The position numbers were made by a program, and so were the translations under genes. 64,000 bases of DNA, taken from positions 62,001 through 126,000 of the forward strand of contig JBBBDQ010000914.1 of NCBI GenBank assembly GCA_037127315.1, written 5' to 3'. Numbering within the stretch: position 1 is the first letter of the stretch; each line of letters begins with the position of its first letter. The notes under the pieces were generated by a model. That model searched no databases, was not told where the DNA came from, and saw only the letters and a list, made by a program, of their open reading frames with translations. Positions 33,211 to 44,305 of this stretch are shown here, piece by piece. This stretch comes from Ascarosepion bandense. Taxonomy: Eukaryota; Mollusca; Cephalopoda; Sepiida; Sepiidae.

Positions 33211-33240
33211 ACAAGGTATACTTTATTTCTTCTGCTCTAC

Positions 33241-33561
33241 CAAAGTCAGTCAGTCAGTCAGTTAAGTGCCATACGTGATACACGCTTGGGCGATCATGTC
33301 TCGAAAGAGACATGACTGACTGGGCAGAAGATTATCCCGCAGTAGGTTGCCATTGATTTCTGCGGTAGACTGGTTGCCGACCAAGGCTATAGACCCCAAT
33401 CTGTTCTGTTATTTAACCCATAACTAGAAGGAATAGACGGATTAATACCTTTCCCAAGGGTATTTGCGCGTAAGTGAATGCAATGAATTCGGCTGGAATT
33501 CAAACACGGCTCCTCGATTTCTCGTTCCGAGTCGATATCCAATGCACGACAAAGCACATCC
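33241..33561 (-). mobile_element. SINE-A copy with (TCAG)n tail
   Basis: Collinear with 13201-13511, with an intact hairpin at 33295-33314 and four TCAG units at 33246-33262. The head reads GGATGTGCTTTGTCGTGCAT on the minus strand. Confidence 0.87.
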
Positions 33562-33750
33562 AAAGTATTGAGCGACTTTTGTTAGTTGATTACTCGTCTC
33601 GGATTTTTTTTCTTTGGGCTACGTTCTGACTCGGTCTGAATCCTTTTCACTAATGTTGATGTGCTTAGCACTTTCTTTTTTTATATAACCATTTTTCCTG
33701 CAACCTAGATCCGCGGAGGGTTTTTCGAAACGAGTATAGTTATAATTTTT

Positions 33751-33754
<4 letters not shown>

Positions 33755-33810
<56 letters not shown>

Positions 33811-33892
33811 GTGTTTGTATGTGTGTGTATGTGTGCGTGTGTATGTGTGTATACATGTGTATATATATATCTCCCATCTATCTATCTATCTA

Positions 33893-33926
<34 letters not shown>
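33755..33926. repeat. (TA)n/(GT)n/(ATCT)n microsatellite cluster
   Basis: TA repeats to ~33804, GTGT-rich stretch to ~33860, ATCT units, then TA repeats to 33926, where SINE-B begins. Confidence 0.93.
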
Positions 33927-33930
<4 letters not shown>

Positions 33931-34068
33931 CATCCGCAGACAGATCTGTTTCGCCGTATCACAGCTCATCAGTACGGTTAGACTCCGATTGCTTTTTTAC
34001 CCAGGATTGAAACCCGACCGAAATAGTGTCAGTCGGCGTCTCTACCCCTGGGCTATGGGCGTTCGTTG
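33927..34068 (-). mobile_element. SINE-B copy 2 (best preserved)
   Basis: Minus strand: A box TAGCCCAGGGGTAGA (34041-34055) matching the pol III consensus at every position, B box GGTCGGGTTTCAATCC (~34004-34019), then a tail with a complete hammerhead core. About 140 bp, with TA repeats on both sides. Confidence 0.85.
33934..33977 (-). ncRNA. Hammerhead ribozyme, complete core
   Basis: Read on the minus strand: CCGTA (helix I), CTGATGA, GCTGT-GAT-ACGGC (helix II, 5 bp with one G-U), GAA, ACAG-AT-CTGT (helix III), C, TGCGG (helix I, 5 bp with one G-U). All invariant hammerhead positions are present: CUGANGA, GAAA, and the GUC cleavage triplet with cleavage expected after its C. Type I layout with helix I open. 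Pol III boxes lie upstream on the same strand. Activity is predicted, not shown. Confidence 0.85.
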
Positions 34069-34069
34069 A

Positions 34070-34096
34070 TATATATATATATTTAAATATGTGTGT

Positions 34097-34135
<39 letters not shown>
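34070..34135. repeat. (TA)n and (GT)n microsatellite
   Basis: Short TA run, then GTGT to 34133. Confidence 0.92.
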
Positions 34136-34136
<1 letters not shown>

Positions 34137-34638
34137 TTAATAAGCAGGTTAACCGTCCTGGGTATGGCGATAAACTACATCCGGCAAGGCGTCTGATCGG
34201 CAAGTTTTGATTAGCACGAAACATCTCTTAATTACTTGTTTCTACGTCTACCCTGATCCGGGGTGATAGCATCCTCAAGTAGTAAAACCATAAAATGCCG
34301 TAAAAACATAATGAAAGTATGAAATAGATTTTCATATTTAAAATACAAGGAATATATGTTGGGAAAAATGTAATACGAGAAATACATATAAAAATGAGTA
34401 AAACATTAAAAAAATACATATTCTTTTCATCTGAAGCTCTCCTATCTTATCGGCATTAAATAATCAATTCAGTTTGATATGCAGTAAAACAAAATAAACC
34501 AAACCGAACATAATAGCAGCTTTAAAAAACTCGATGAATAAAATGAAAACAAAACAATAAAAGTTTTCGCAATTAAACTGATTATACATATTAATATGCG
34601 TTTTGACTTAACCGAAGTACGAAACGTATATATACATA
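34136..34638. other. No gene seen
   Basis: AT-rich. Nothing recognised. Confidence 0.4.
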
Positions 34639-34639
34639 T

Positions 34640-34772
34640 TTATCCGCAGACAGATCTGTTTTGCTGTATCACAGCTCATCAGTAAGGTTAAACATCCGAT
34701 AGCTTCTAGCCAGGATTGAAGCCCGACCGAATTGACAACAGTCGGCGATTCTGCCTATGAGCTATATGTTTG
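34640..34772 (-). mobile_element. SINE-B copy 3
   Basis: Same strand and layout as 33927-34068. The A box is altered (TAGCTCATAGGCAGA), the B-box region GTCGGGCTTCAATCC is kept, and the tail contains the hammerhead-like segment 34644-34687. Confidence 0.8.
34644..34687 (-). ncRNA. Hammerhead motif, core mutated
   Basis: CTTA-CTGATGA-GCTGT-GAT-ACAGC-AAAA-CAG-AT-CTG-TC-TGCGG on the minus strand. Helix II is now perfectly paired (the G-U of the other copy is A-U), but G12 of GAAA is A and helix I has a mismatch. Expected inactive. Confidence 0.72.
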
Positions 34773-35046
34773 CGAAAAATTAACATTACCACCTTATTGT
34801 TTTGGGAAATCGTAGTAAGTGTTTCAAGAAAAGGTTTACTGTATTTCTTGGAGATTGTTCAAAAAATATACATAACTTACTCCTATCCAATATACTTCAG
34901 GGTCTCTAGGATATTTGAAGAAGTTCTACATACTTCAGTATAACGTGTCGATTTTCGGAGTTTTTCTAACTTAAGAAAGCTCTGAATTTATAGTTGCGAG
35001 TTAAATCAACTTTACCACACATTATAAACGTGCTAGCTTGTCATAT

Positions 35047-35500
35047 ATGCGAGCGTGGCCGAGTGGTTCTCTTTCTGACCACTATAGTCGATCTCTCACT
35101 ATAGACGATTTGTCAGGAAGGTGACTTCTTAATATAATCGGATTGGAGGAGGCGAAAACAGCAGTGGACATCTTTTGAAAGTGCTTGGTAAAACATACAA
35201 TTAGTTGACCCATTCCTTCTGAGTGAAATTTAGTACATGGCTCTCTTTGAGGAGCCGTCGATGATTGGGCTAGCTCGAGGTCAAAAGTCATCGAGACCGA
35301 GGGTTTGAGCACCCAGGCTTTGTTCAGAGTGTTGTTCATGCTAGATAACATAGTTTGTTCCAGAAACTGTAACTAATGTTCGCTCAGCAAGATTGCAGTA
35401 TAACCTACAGGTTGGCACTATGCTTGTTGAACAAACACAAATGTGCGTCATCAGGCGTCTCTAATGTGAATTAGATAGACGGGTATCCTCGAATACGAGT
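35047..35500 (+). mobile_element. SINE-C copy (tRNA-derived)
   Basis: Starts GCGAGCGTGGCCGAGTGGTT, a textbook pol III A box at 35056. Shares TTTGTCAGGAAGGTGAC (35109 on), GAGTGAAATTTAG, GAGGAGCCGTCGATG and GAGACCGAGGGTTTGA with the inverted copy at 31530-31995. The B box is eroded. The minus ORF 35082-35351 is spurious. Confidence 0.65.
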
Positions 35501-35508
35501 GATCTGCC

Positions 35509-35510
<2 letters not shown>

Positions 35511-35548
<38 letters not shown>

Positions 35549-35600
35549 CATTATATATATTATATATATATATTATATATATATTATATTATATATATAT

Positions 35601-35673
<73 letters not shown>

Positions 35674-35675
35674 GT
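35511..35675. repeat. (TA)n then (ATT)n microsatellite
   Basis: TA-rich run to ~35636 followed by 12 ATT units that touch the Dong-like copy at 35676. Confidence 0.93.
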
Positions 35676-36789
35676 CGGTTTTTATAATAATTCGATTTCT
35701 TCTATGGTCGCACTGCCTACCAAGTCTAAGGAAAAACTTAAGGCAGGGCGTGGTGTGTTGTTATGGCTTTATTTCATGTTTTTCCTATCTTCCATAACAT
35801 CCCTAGCGTTACATAGACAATGTTCTCTTTAGTGTGTGGATTGTACTTAACGAGACAGTTTTTTGTATATATCATAAGCTGGGGTTCCCTGTGATTCATT
35901 CAATGTATTGCTTTGTTCCATTTTTTATAATTCCCATGCACCTACTATGACTGGTACGATTCTTATTTTCAATTTCTACATTTTCTATTTCATTTTCCAG
36001 GTCTTTATATTTTGCGAGTTTTTCTAATTCCTTGGTTGCTGTTACAATTCGCTGGACAAGCCATATCAATCAATAGGCAAGTTCTTTTTTTTTGGTTTTT
36101 AACAATAATGTCCAGCCTGTTTGCTTCAATTTTCTTGTCTATATAGATGATGTAATTTCATAGAATGGTGACATCTTCTATTTCTGTAACCGGTGCTGTG
36201 TGATGTTCATTACATTGTTTGTTTACCTATTTTCCGTAGTGTTTGCACATTGTCCACTGTAAATATTGCTCCACTCTATCTTGACGATCTTTATATTCAT
36301 TTGGGGCAAGCACAGAACAGCATGAGATTAGGTGGTCTGTTGTTTCTTGGTATTTACCACAGAACCTGGATTTTAGATCCACATTATTATGTATAATATT
36401 TGCCTGAAAGTTCCTATTGAAAAGTCTTTCATCTTGCGCTGCAAGAATAAAGCCTTTAGTTTCTGACTTTAATCCAGATGCACGTTACCATCGATGAATA
36501 TTAACTCCATCAACATTGGATTTATTGGCACGTTCTGGATATTGGCCATGCAGAGTTTTGTCTTGCCCTTGCCAGCGGTATTTCATCTGTTCAAGAATAT
36601 TATCCTTGGATTTTCTTTTTCATATTTTTGCTGCAATTGTTGGTTCGTGGCTTCTGCTTTGCTTTTCTACAGAATCTACTAAATGTAAATCTTGTTTGTA
36701 TTTACTGTTTTTTTTCATTTGGAATATTTTTCTTCATTGAATATCTTTCTTTATTGAATATTTTCCTTTCTGTTTTGATGTTCTCTGAC
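35676..36789 (-). mobile_element. Older Dong-like copy
   Basis: Collinear with 4591-5660 (3' UTR, endonuclease, CCHC, start of thumb) with many substitutions and indels. It has an (ATT)n tract at its 3' end. Its 5' side is cut by the 3' tail of the younger copy at 36805. Confidence 0.82.
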
Positions 36790-36804
36790 TTATTATTATT
36801 ATTA
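36790..36804. repeat. (ATT)n tail between nested copies
   Basis: Five ATT units between the young copy and the old copy. Confidence 0.85.
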
Positions 36805-37419
36805 TGTCATCTTTCATCATATTTGATTTCTGCTTTGGTCTCACTACCAACCAAGACTGCGGGGAGACCTAAGGCAGGTAGTGGCGTGTTGTTATGGCTC
36901 CATTCCATGTTTTTCTATCTTCCCTATCATCCCTAGCATTACATAGATAAAGTTTTCCTTAGTGTGTGGGCTGTACTTAATAAGACAATTTTTTGTATAT
37001 CTCTTAATGGGGTTTCCAGGGATTCTTTCAATGTGTTGTTTTGTTCCATTTTTTATCATTCCAAGTTCACCTACTATCACTGGCACAACTCTTGTTTTCA
37101 ATTTCCACATTTTTTCTATTTCAATTTCCAGGTCTTTATATTTTGACAGTTTTTCAAATTCCTTGATTGCTATGTTACAATCTGCTGGACAAGCCATATC
37201 AATTAATAGACAAGTTTTCTCCTTCTGGTTTTTAACAATAATGTCTGGCCTGTTTGCTTCAATTTTTCTGTCTGTGTAGATGGTGTAATCCCATAGAATG
37301 GTTACATCTTCTATTTCTGTAACCGGTGCTGGGTGATGTTCATACCAGTGTTTGTTTACAGCTTTTCCATAATGTTTGCACATTGCCCAATGTAAATATT
37401 GCCCAACTCTATCGTGGCA

Positions 37420-37425
<6 letters not shown>
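36805..37425 (-). mobile_element. Young 5'-truncated Dong-like copy
   Basis: Nearly identical to 8594-9200. Truncated within the region between CCHC and endonuclease, at an (ATT)n tract beginning 37422. ATT lies on both sides. Confidence 0.87.
36892..37383 (-). CDS. Endonuclease-only fragment of Dong-like pol
   Basis: 163 codons starting MCKHYGKAVNKHWYE and containing LWDYTIYTDRKIEANRPD and LLIDMACPADCN, i.e. the PD-D endonuclease without RT or the CCHC knuckle. It carries the same two-base loss after PGNP as the 8716-10089 frame. A truncated relic, not a separate gene. Confidence 0.78.
   Translation of the reverse strand: MCKHYGKAVNKHWYEHHPAPVTEIEDVTILWDYTIYTDRKIEANRPDIIVKNQKEKTCLLIDMACPADCNIAIKEFEKLSKYKDLEIEIEKMWKLKTRVVPVIVGELGMIKNGTKQHIERIPGNPIKRYTKNCLIKYSPHTKENFIYVMLGMIGKIEKHGMEP

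Positions 37426-37456
<31 letters not shown>
37422..37456. repeat. (ATT)n at 5' edge of young copy
   Basis: About 11 ATT units at the truncation point. Confidence 0.9.
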
Positions 37457-37874
37457 TATCAGTTTTTGTCATAATTAAATTTTACCAGTATATAGTTTTA
37501 TTAAAATTGCTCAGTGCATATATAATGTAGGTCTTTTGGATATTTTTTACGTGAGAACTAGTTATTTACGCAACCTTAGATTCAACCTTTCGGTATCTTC
37601 AGGCAATTTGTAATTGATTTTCCAACGTTTTTAACATACAACAGGGATTTTTGTAAACGCGCTACTGCAATTTTAAAATAACTGAAAATATCAAAATTAG
37701 GGGCGAGTTACTTGAGTATTTTACACACATTCATCCAAGTTTGTATCGTTCTACAATGTACTTTTTGGTGGGATTACCTCTGGGCATTACTTCTGATATT
37801 TCATTTAGTAATATCTTTTGTTCTGGAAATAATGTTCCTGATAACTTTTTCTTGGCAAACACACTCAGAGAAAA

Positions 37875-37875
<1 letters not shown>
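37457..37875. other. No gene seen
   Basis: Nothing recognised. Confidence 0.4.
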
Positions 37876-37940
<65 letters not shown>

Positions 37941-37945
37941 CTCTT

Positions 37946-37990
<45 letters not shown>

Positions 37991-37992
37991 AT
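37876..37992. repeat. (ATCT)n microsatellite
   Basis: About 29 units with one CTCT interruption. Confidence 0.95.
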
Positions 37993-37994
37993 AT

Positions 37995-39398
37995 AGCCAA
38001 TTATTATTAGAACCTTATTCTTTTCGAAAAACTTAAAAAGTCTTTCAAGAAAACTTACTCTTAACCAATCCAATTCAGTCGAACCTGTCGATCATTTTCG
38101 CAATTTCCGGAGATTTTTTTTACCTTAAGAAAGCTCTAAAGTAATGGAATATTTCTATTTATGTGTCAAATCAAGCTTACTGCTCCTTTTAAACGTGTTA
38201 GATTCAAACTTGTTTGATAATTCGTGAAATTAAATTCAGGCCATTCCATACAAAACGTGTCACACAATCTTTCATTCTAAATGTTTCCATCATTCAGTAA
38301 ATCGAATTTCTCATTCTAATAAGCATTTATTTGATATATCAATAAAAGCAGACTTCAACTGAGTATTTGACATCTAATTCTGGAAATCGAAAACATAGCA
38401 TTCGACATTGTCTTATACTGCATATTGACCTACATAAAATAGAAATGAATAACTTGATATAGATTAAACACATACGTGATAGTATTTTTTTTATATTCTC
38501 CTGTTAGTGTATGCGCTTACATGTGTACAAATAAAGTTGGGTGGAATATTAAATAATTTTGGAATATTTTAAACACAAAAATGTTTTGGTTATAAAACGT
38601 CATGAAAAAAGATTATTTCAAATTTCCCTGTAAAAATTTAGAAGTTTTGAAAAAGTTAAATTTATTGCATTTATGTTTTGTATTTTTATGTATTTCTTTT
38701 TTCATTTAAGTAATCATTTGAAAATAAACAAATAAATAATTTAAAAAAAAATTAAATTGATGAATGCTTAAAATACTTAAAAACGATAACAATACAGTTA
38801 AAATAAAAAAAAATAAGGAGTCTAGTCTTAGCAGGAATTTCATGCTGTTTAGTTTATGGACAACTACACCTTGTGAAATGAAATGATTTGTCCTATGCCG
38901 CTGATTGATTGTTTGATATTCTGAAATGAAGAAATTTCTATATTGTTTACATACATAAATATTTGTAATTTAGAATATCTTAGAGAGACCAAGCAAGGTC
39001 TCAATCAGTTTCAAAAATAAAAGAAATAAATGAAAGCTGAGACAATCACTATATTGAAAGATATTTCAGTTCCACTCTGTTAGTGCAGAAGAAAAACTTG
39101 AAATTAATTCTCACGTCAGAAAGAATGTACGCAGGGCCACGAGACACGTCTTGTTTATTTTCTGAATTTGACCAAAAGTTACATCTAGCCTTACATATTT
39201 TCTTTCGTTCTTCGAGAAGGTCGAGAGACAATTTTTTTTAACTCATCCCAGGTTAAGAGGGGAAGACAGAACTTCATATTTCTGACCCCGTAGTTAATTT
39301 GTTCCTGTAACTTTCTTCTCACTAGAATATATTTACTGACATCGATCATTTGTCAAGTCTCAAAACAAAAAGACATAAATAAAAGCTAGGACAATCAC

Positions 39399-39401
<3 letters not shown>
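37995..39401. other. No gene seen
   Basis: About 1.4 kb of AT-rich sequence with no motif recognised. Confidence 0.4.

Positions 39402-39443
<42 letters not shown>
39402..39443. repeat. (TA)n microsatellite
   Basis: About 21 TA units. Confidence 0.95.
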
Positions 39444-39446
<3 letters not shown>

Positions 39447-39522
39447 CCGACGTCAATGGCACGACTTGGAGTCTCATGCATTATGCAATTGTCAGGTACA
39501 TATTTCTGAATGAGAGTTTACT

Positions 39523-39837
39523 AGATGTGCGTTGTGGTCCAGTGGATATTGGCTCGGAACGAGAAACCGAGGAGCCGAGTTTGAATTCTAGTTGAAATCC
39601 ATTGTATTCACTTACGCGCAAAATACCATTGGGAAAGGTATTAATCCGTCTCTTCCTTCCAGTTATGGGTTAAATAGCAGGACTGATTGGGTTCTATAGC
39701 CTTGTTCGGCAACCAGTCTACCGCAGAAAGCAATGGCAAACTACTGCGGGATAATCTTCTGCTCAGTCAGTCATGTCTCTTTCGAGACATGATCGCCCAA
39801 GCGTGTATCACGTATGGCACCTAACTGACTGACTGAA
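39523..39837 (+). mobile_element. SINE-A copy, reference quality
   Basis: Head GATGTGCGTTGTGGTCCAGT with a perfect A box (TGGTCCAGTGG, 39535-39545), B-box region GAGTTTGAATTC at 39577, hairpin CATGTCTC-TTTC-GAGACATG at 39772-39791, and tail CTGACTGACTGA at the end. No coding capacity. Transcription by pol III and mobilisation by a LINE partner are inferred. Confidence 0.88.
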
Positions 39838-40317
39838 TCTTATAAAATTAGGTTATTCCTTTTTAATAACAAGTGTAAAATGTTAAATATACTAAGACTA
39901 CATGTGGTTAAACAATTAAAATACTTCTAAAGTAATATTTTAAGATTATAAAAATATATTTTAAATTCGAATAAATATATCAATACAGGAAGATAACTCA
40001 AACAGGTTCTATTCATAACTCTATCCAACAATTTTTAACTTTCAAATAAATATTAAGCTAAGAGTAGATGATTTTAATAATTAGGGTGCGCTGATTCCGA
40101 ATCTGCAAACTGTTTTTCTCTATTAATGTAAAATGTTTGGAAATCGCATACTAAAATTTGATATTTTTTAGTAAATTAATGCGTTTTAGTCCAAATACTA
40201 CAATTACACTTAATTAATTTAAGTGATTTGAAATGAAAATTTTAATAATTGTTTACCATATTTTACAAATATATACAACTATATTTAGATTTGCAAAGAA
40301 AATATACTATTTTAACT
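39838..40317. other. No gene seen
   Basis: AT-rich. Nothing recognised. Confidence 0.4.
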
Positions 40318-40815
40318 ATTTATTTTTATATGTTTCCGTTATGCAGAAATACAGCTTTTGTATTGTAAAATAAATTATCGATAAACAATCTCTTTTCAGT
40401 TGAATCGTCGCTCAAATTCAAACCCAAGAATGTCATTACAATATGACAAATTGTTTTATAAAGAAATCCTATATACAAATCATCAGAACGCCATCTGAAC
40501 TTGCTTATCGAACATCTTTATGCAACATATTCTTTACTTGTAGCCGCAAAGCTAATACTTCACTATAATGTTTTGTTAAATTGAGATGTCTCACGAGATT
40601 GTTTAGCTCAGTTTGGGTGAGGAGACTTGGTTCTGATTTTGCAGCTTCCATCTCTAAAGATTCATCATGCTTAGATGAAGATGCGCCTTCTGCTTCTGAC
40701 TGTTTGGAATAAGAAAATTCCAATAAATCTTCAGCCTTTGGTATTGGTGGAACAGTGGGACAAGAATGTGGCACAGGACGGATCGCTGATCTAAGTTTAG
40801 GTATTCGAAAGATAT
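40318..40815 (-). pseudogene. Fragment of uncharacterised multicopy protein family
   Basis: One frame (40774-40505, open back to ~40815) reads PKLRSAIRPVPHSC, KAEDLLEFSYSKQSE, then LTQTELNNLVRHLNL and TKHYSEVLALRLQ. After a shift near 40510, the next frame gives FRWRSDDLY, EKRLFIDNLFYN and TKAVFLHNGN. I recall multicopy invertebrate proteins with L-Q-ELNDLVRDLNLSK and EWRLFIDSSK--LKAVLLHNGN in this order, but no function. Stops and the shift show it is broken. Whether a host gene or transposon source is unknown. Confidence 0.55.
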
Positions 40816-41277
40816 TTTAGTTTTTTTCGTGATACCGGAAATAAAAATAACACATTATTACCATTTCACTTAAGGTTAATGAGTATTAAGACTAAGAGTA
40901 AAACTAGAATTTAATTAAAATATGAAGTTAATATATATTTACTTTGGGCTTTAGTAAGACAGAAATACCAATCTTCAATGTGATGTAGCGGCTGTCTCCA
41001 GATCATCGGAACACTGAATTGAGGCCTTTTTCAGAACCATTTGCTCATTTCGATAGAGCAAGAAAACAAAATGAGCAACACATATGCAGTGCCAATTTCT
41101 TGTCTTGATCTCCCATATCAATTTCGAAATATAATTTATAATGTTTTTTGACGTAACTTCATATTTTTCGCTTTTAAGCTTTTGTTGTTACACATCCACA
41201 AATATAACAAAAAAATTCTGGATTGGTACTAAATGTTACTATAGGCATTTTAATTTATTTAAGTATTATATCTAACG

Positions 41278-41280
<3 letters not shown>
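40816..41280. other. No gene seen
   Basis: AT-rich. Nothing recognised. Confidence 0.4.

Positions 41281-41331
<51 letters not shown>
41281..41331. repeat. (TA)n microsatellite
   Basis: About 25 TA units. Confidence 0.95.
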
Positions 41332-41332
<1 letters not shown>

Positions 41333-41517
41333 GTAATTTTGAAACTAACGTGTAAGTGTAAAATTTACGTAATAATGTAAAAACTTCAATCACGATTTAA
41401 AAAAAATGAGACCAGCTGGTTAAATATGCGTGCCATTTTCGTAATCTACGCAAAAAATTACCCTAAAAACGGTCCGTCTCTGCTCAGTAATTTTTTCGTA
41501 ATAGCACTATTTACGAA

Positions 41518-41520
41518 TGA

Positions 41521-41563
<43 letters not shown>
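41518..41563. repeat. (GAAA)n microsatellite
   Basis: About 11 units. Confidence 0.95.
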
Positions 41564-43854
41564 GGTGAAATAAGGGATTGAGGAAGAAAAAGAGAAATAA
41601 AAGTCAAACGTATAGAAGAATTTATATCAATAGGATTATCAGAATTTTAGTAAGTATTTTTCTGTGGCAGTATGCGGTCAGTAAGTCACTTTGTTGTAAA
41701 GCAGATTTTAACTAGGGTTTTTATATGGTTTAAGATGACAAGTTTTTTCTGAAAAGCATAAGTTATATTTATCTCCTATTCCATTGTAAAATTTAGATTT
41801 GGCAATGATATTCCAGATCATAATTGGTTTCTTGTTATCTTTTATATTATAAACGAAGAAATGCTTTTGCTGTATTTACTGATGTTTAAAAAATATGTGA
41901 TTATTAAATCTAAACTTCCATTTGTTAACGGTCGATCCGAAGTAAAATTTAACATCATTATGATCTGAATGAATTCGAGCTCTATAAAGAATATTTTTGG
42001 ATATACAGTGGCCATTAAATGTGCAGGTTTTATTTTTTGGCAGGTGAAATTATTTTTTGAAGGGTCAATATTGTTCGTAGTAGGATAAGTCGTAGGATTA
42101 TATATATATATATATTCTCTTGCAACTCTCCTGGTAGGTCTCCTTAAGTTGGTAAATACTGCTATAATCTTTGCCTTCATTTAATCATTGATGTTACAAA
42201 GAGTTATATTAGTCTCTCACTCAACTGCACCCTGCAATTAATAATAAAAAGCTGGTTGCAGTCTGAGGGTGTTAGATAACGAAATGTAAAAGATGATGTA
42301 GCCGTAGAAATTGTCTGACATGCATGAACGTGTTTTCCTGCTTGTGTGCAATCATGCAGACTCCTGTTGCCAGATATAGGGTCTTTCAGAACCCATCCTT
42401 TTAACACAAGTCAACAGTACCTTCTTTAAACACTGGATGTAGGTCCCCGTGTTTAGTCTGAAAGACTTTTACCAACAAATTCGGTAGTTCTTTTTGGTTC
42501 AAAGAGACTTTTTCGAGCTGCCGTATCTTCGTAATCACCATTAAACTAATCCAGTTCTTATTGAATACTCTGCAATCTCCTCAGATTGACACAGGATCTT
42601 GCTGACATATTCGTATTGAAGATTCCGGTGCAAATGCCAAGCAGTACAGCATGCCGTTTTCAAATTTCTGGAGAAGTGAATTGTGTCATAATACTCTCAT
42701 GCTTACAGAGAGTGCCAAACTAACCAGTTTATACTGTGTATCCGACAGAATAAAAAACAAACAAAGCGTATCCGGCAATGAAAAATATAAAATGGCTAGA
42801 ATTTACTTATCGCGTTCTGTGTATTGCATCACCGAGACAGAGAGAAACCGAGAAAGAGAATAACAGAGACAGTATGTAAGGGACAGGAAGAGAATAGATA
42901 GTTATTACGATTTATTAAACAAACATGTCAAATGATCTATTCCGTATATAATGATACAACAGACTTTAATAATAAATGAGTGGGATTCAATAATCTCAGT
43001 TGAATTTTCCCATCGACTGTAGTTGAATCAAGTAAGACTAAGCAAATTATGGCCGCCTACTGAATTTACTATCATTTCATGATATCTTAGCTTTCCTGTC
43101 GTCAATTTCTATGCAAACACGCTAAATGTTTCATAAGAGAGAATATTGTTGATCAAAAGCCGGTATATGCAATATTTTATCTAAGAAAAAAGGTGTTACG
43201 AAAGAGAACATAGACAGATTGATCACAGGATAAATCTCCAACGCCGTAACAGGCACATGACTTCCCTGGTATTTAAATATTATTCTTGTTTTACTTTTTG
43301 CATTTCGATTTATTATTTGTATGCATTATGTCTTCTTGTATTTAGACTTTTCTTCTCGTTTTCATTCTGTAGAAGCATTTGTTTTTTTTTTCTGTGGTTG
43401 CTATCAACAATTTGTTATCAGCGAAACTAGGATACCGAAATTACTAACCAAAAACTTTGTTTATTTTGTGAATTAACTTGATAGTTATACAAATTCTCTT
43501 CTCAGATAACCAAATCTATTTTTATACTTTTGGTAGTTGTCACACTACACGCACATTATTTTGACAGTCTTCTTAAGATGTATAGAATAACTGGTCAATT
43601 AAATTGGTCCTCTTTTTGGCTCGAAAGGTTTTAACCTTTTTTACAGTCAAAGTAACTAATAATTTTCCATTGAGCATGTAATAACAATTTCTTCATCGTT
43701 TTTATATTTTTTAATTAACAGTATGCGAATGTATCGTGGTATAGTAAAGAGTCCTATAATTTGTATAAATGGACATATGTTGATTTCGGGAAAGTTAATA
43801 TATTTTAGTTACATATTAGTTCTGTTGTGTTTGATATACTAGTAAGATAATAGA
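41564..43854. other. No gene seen
   Basis: About 2.3 kb. The 42200-42650 part is less AT-rich and gives short minus-strand frames, but I could not tie them to a family. Confidence 0.4.
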
Positions 43855-43988
43855 CAGCCACTCAGAATAAGAAATCGAGCAGCCAAGATATAACTCTAGT
43901 CGGGTTAGTTGTATTTACTTGCGCACAAATAACGTCGAAAAACGTATGAATTACAACCCCCAGGTATGGGTTAAAAAGTAGGATGTGT
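43855..43988 (+). mobile_element. SINE-A 5'-half fragment
   Basis: CAGAATAAGAAATCGAGCAG, AACTCTAGTCGGG, TATTTACTTGCGCACAAATA and TATGGGTTAAA follow the 39550-39680 order with many changes. Confidence 0.65.
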
Positions 43989-44228
43989 ACCTGAAAAAAT
44001 TATTGTTATTCTAAAAAATTAAATATTAATGCAATGCCCACTAGTAAAAGAAAAAAAGAAAGAAAAAATTCTTACAACCAAAAAAATGTTTCAACTGTAA
44101 ATAACGCACAAAGGGTTGATAGGCTGTAAAAAGCAAAATCAGTCAATCAACTATTTTCTATGTGTTGTATCTCTTCAGGGCGTGTTCGATCATTTCTAAC
44201 CAGTTTCTGATTTAGAAGTATTTTTAGA

Positions 44229-44305
44229 TTGCCATCCAATGTTAAAGATCTCTCCTATAAACAGCTTTCAATTGCTGATGTCGCTTCAGACATCAATATT
44301 TCTGT
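44229..44305 (-). repeat. RTE-like LINE 3' UTR fragment
   Basis: TGCCATCCAATGTTAAAGAT, GCTGATGTCGCTTCAGAC and ATCAATATTTCT match 44829-44900, the 3' end of the LINE at 44820-46095. Confidence 0.6.

Noticed and set aside
35055..35100. Possible tRNA gene (GCGTGGCCGAGTGGTT)
   Set aside because: The A box is good, but no acceptor stem, anticodon arm or T arm can be folded; it is the head of SINE-C.
42204..42650. Possible coding exon in a less AT-rich stretch
   Set aside because: Frames are short and interrupted in every phase, and no motif could be named.
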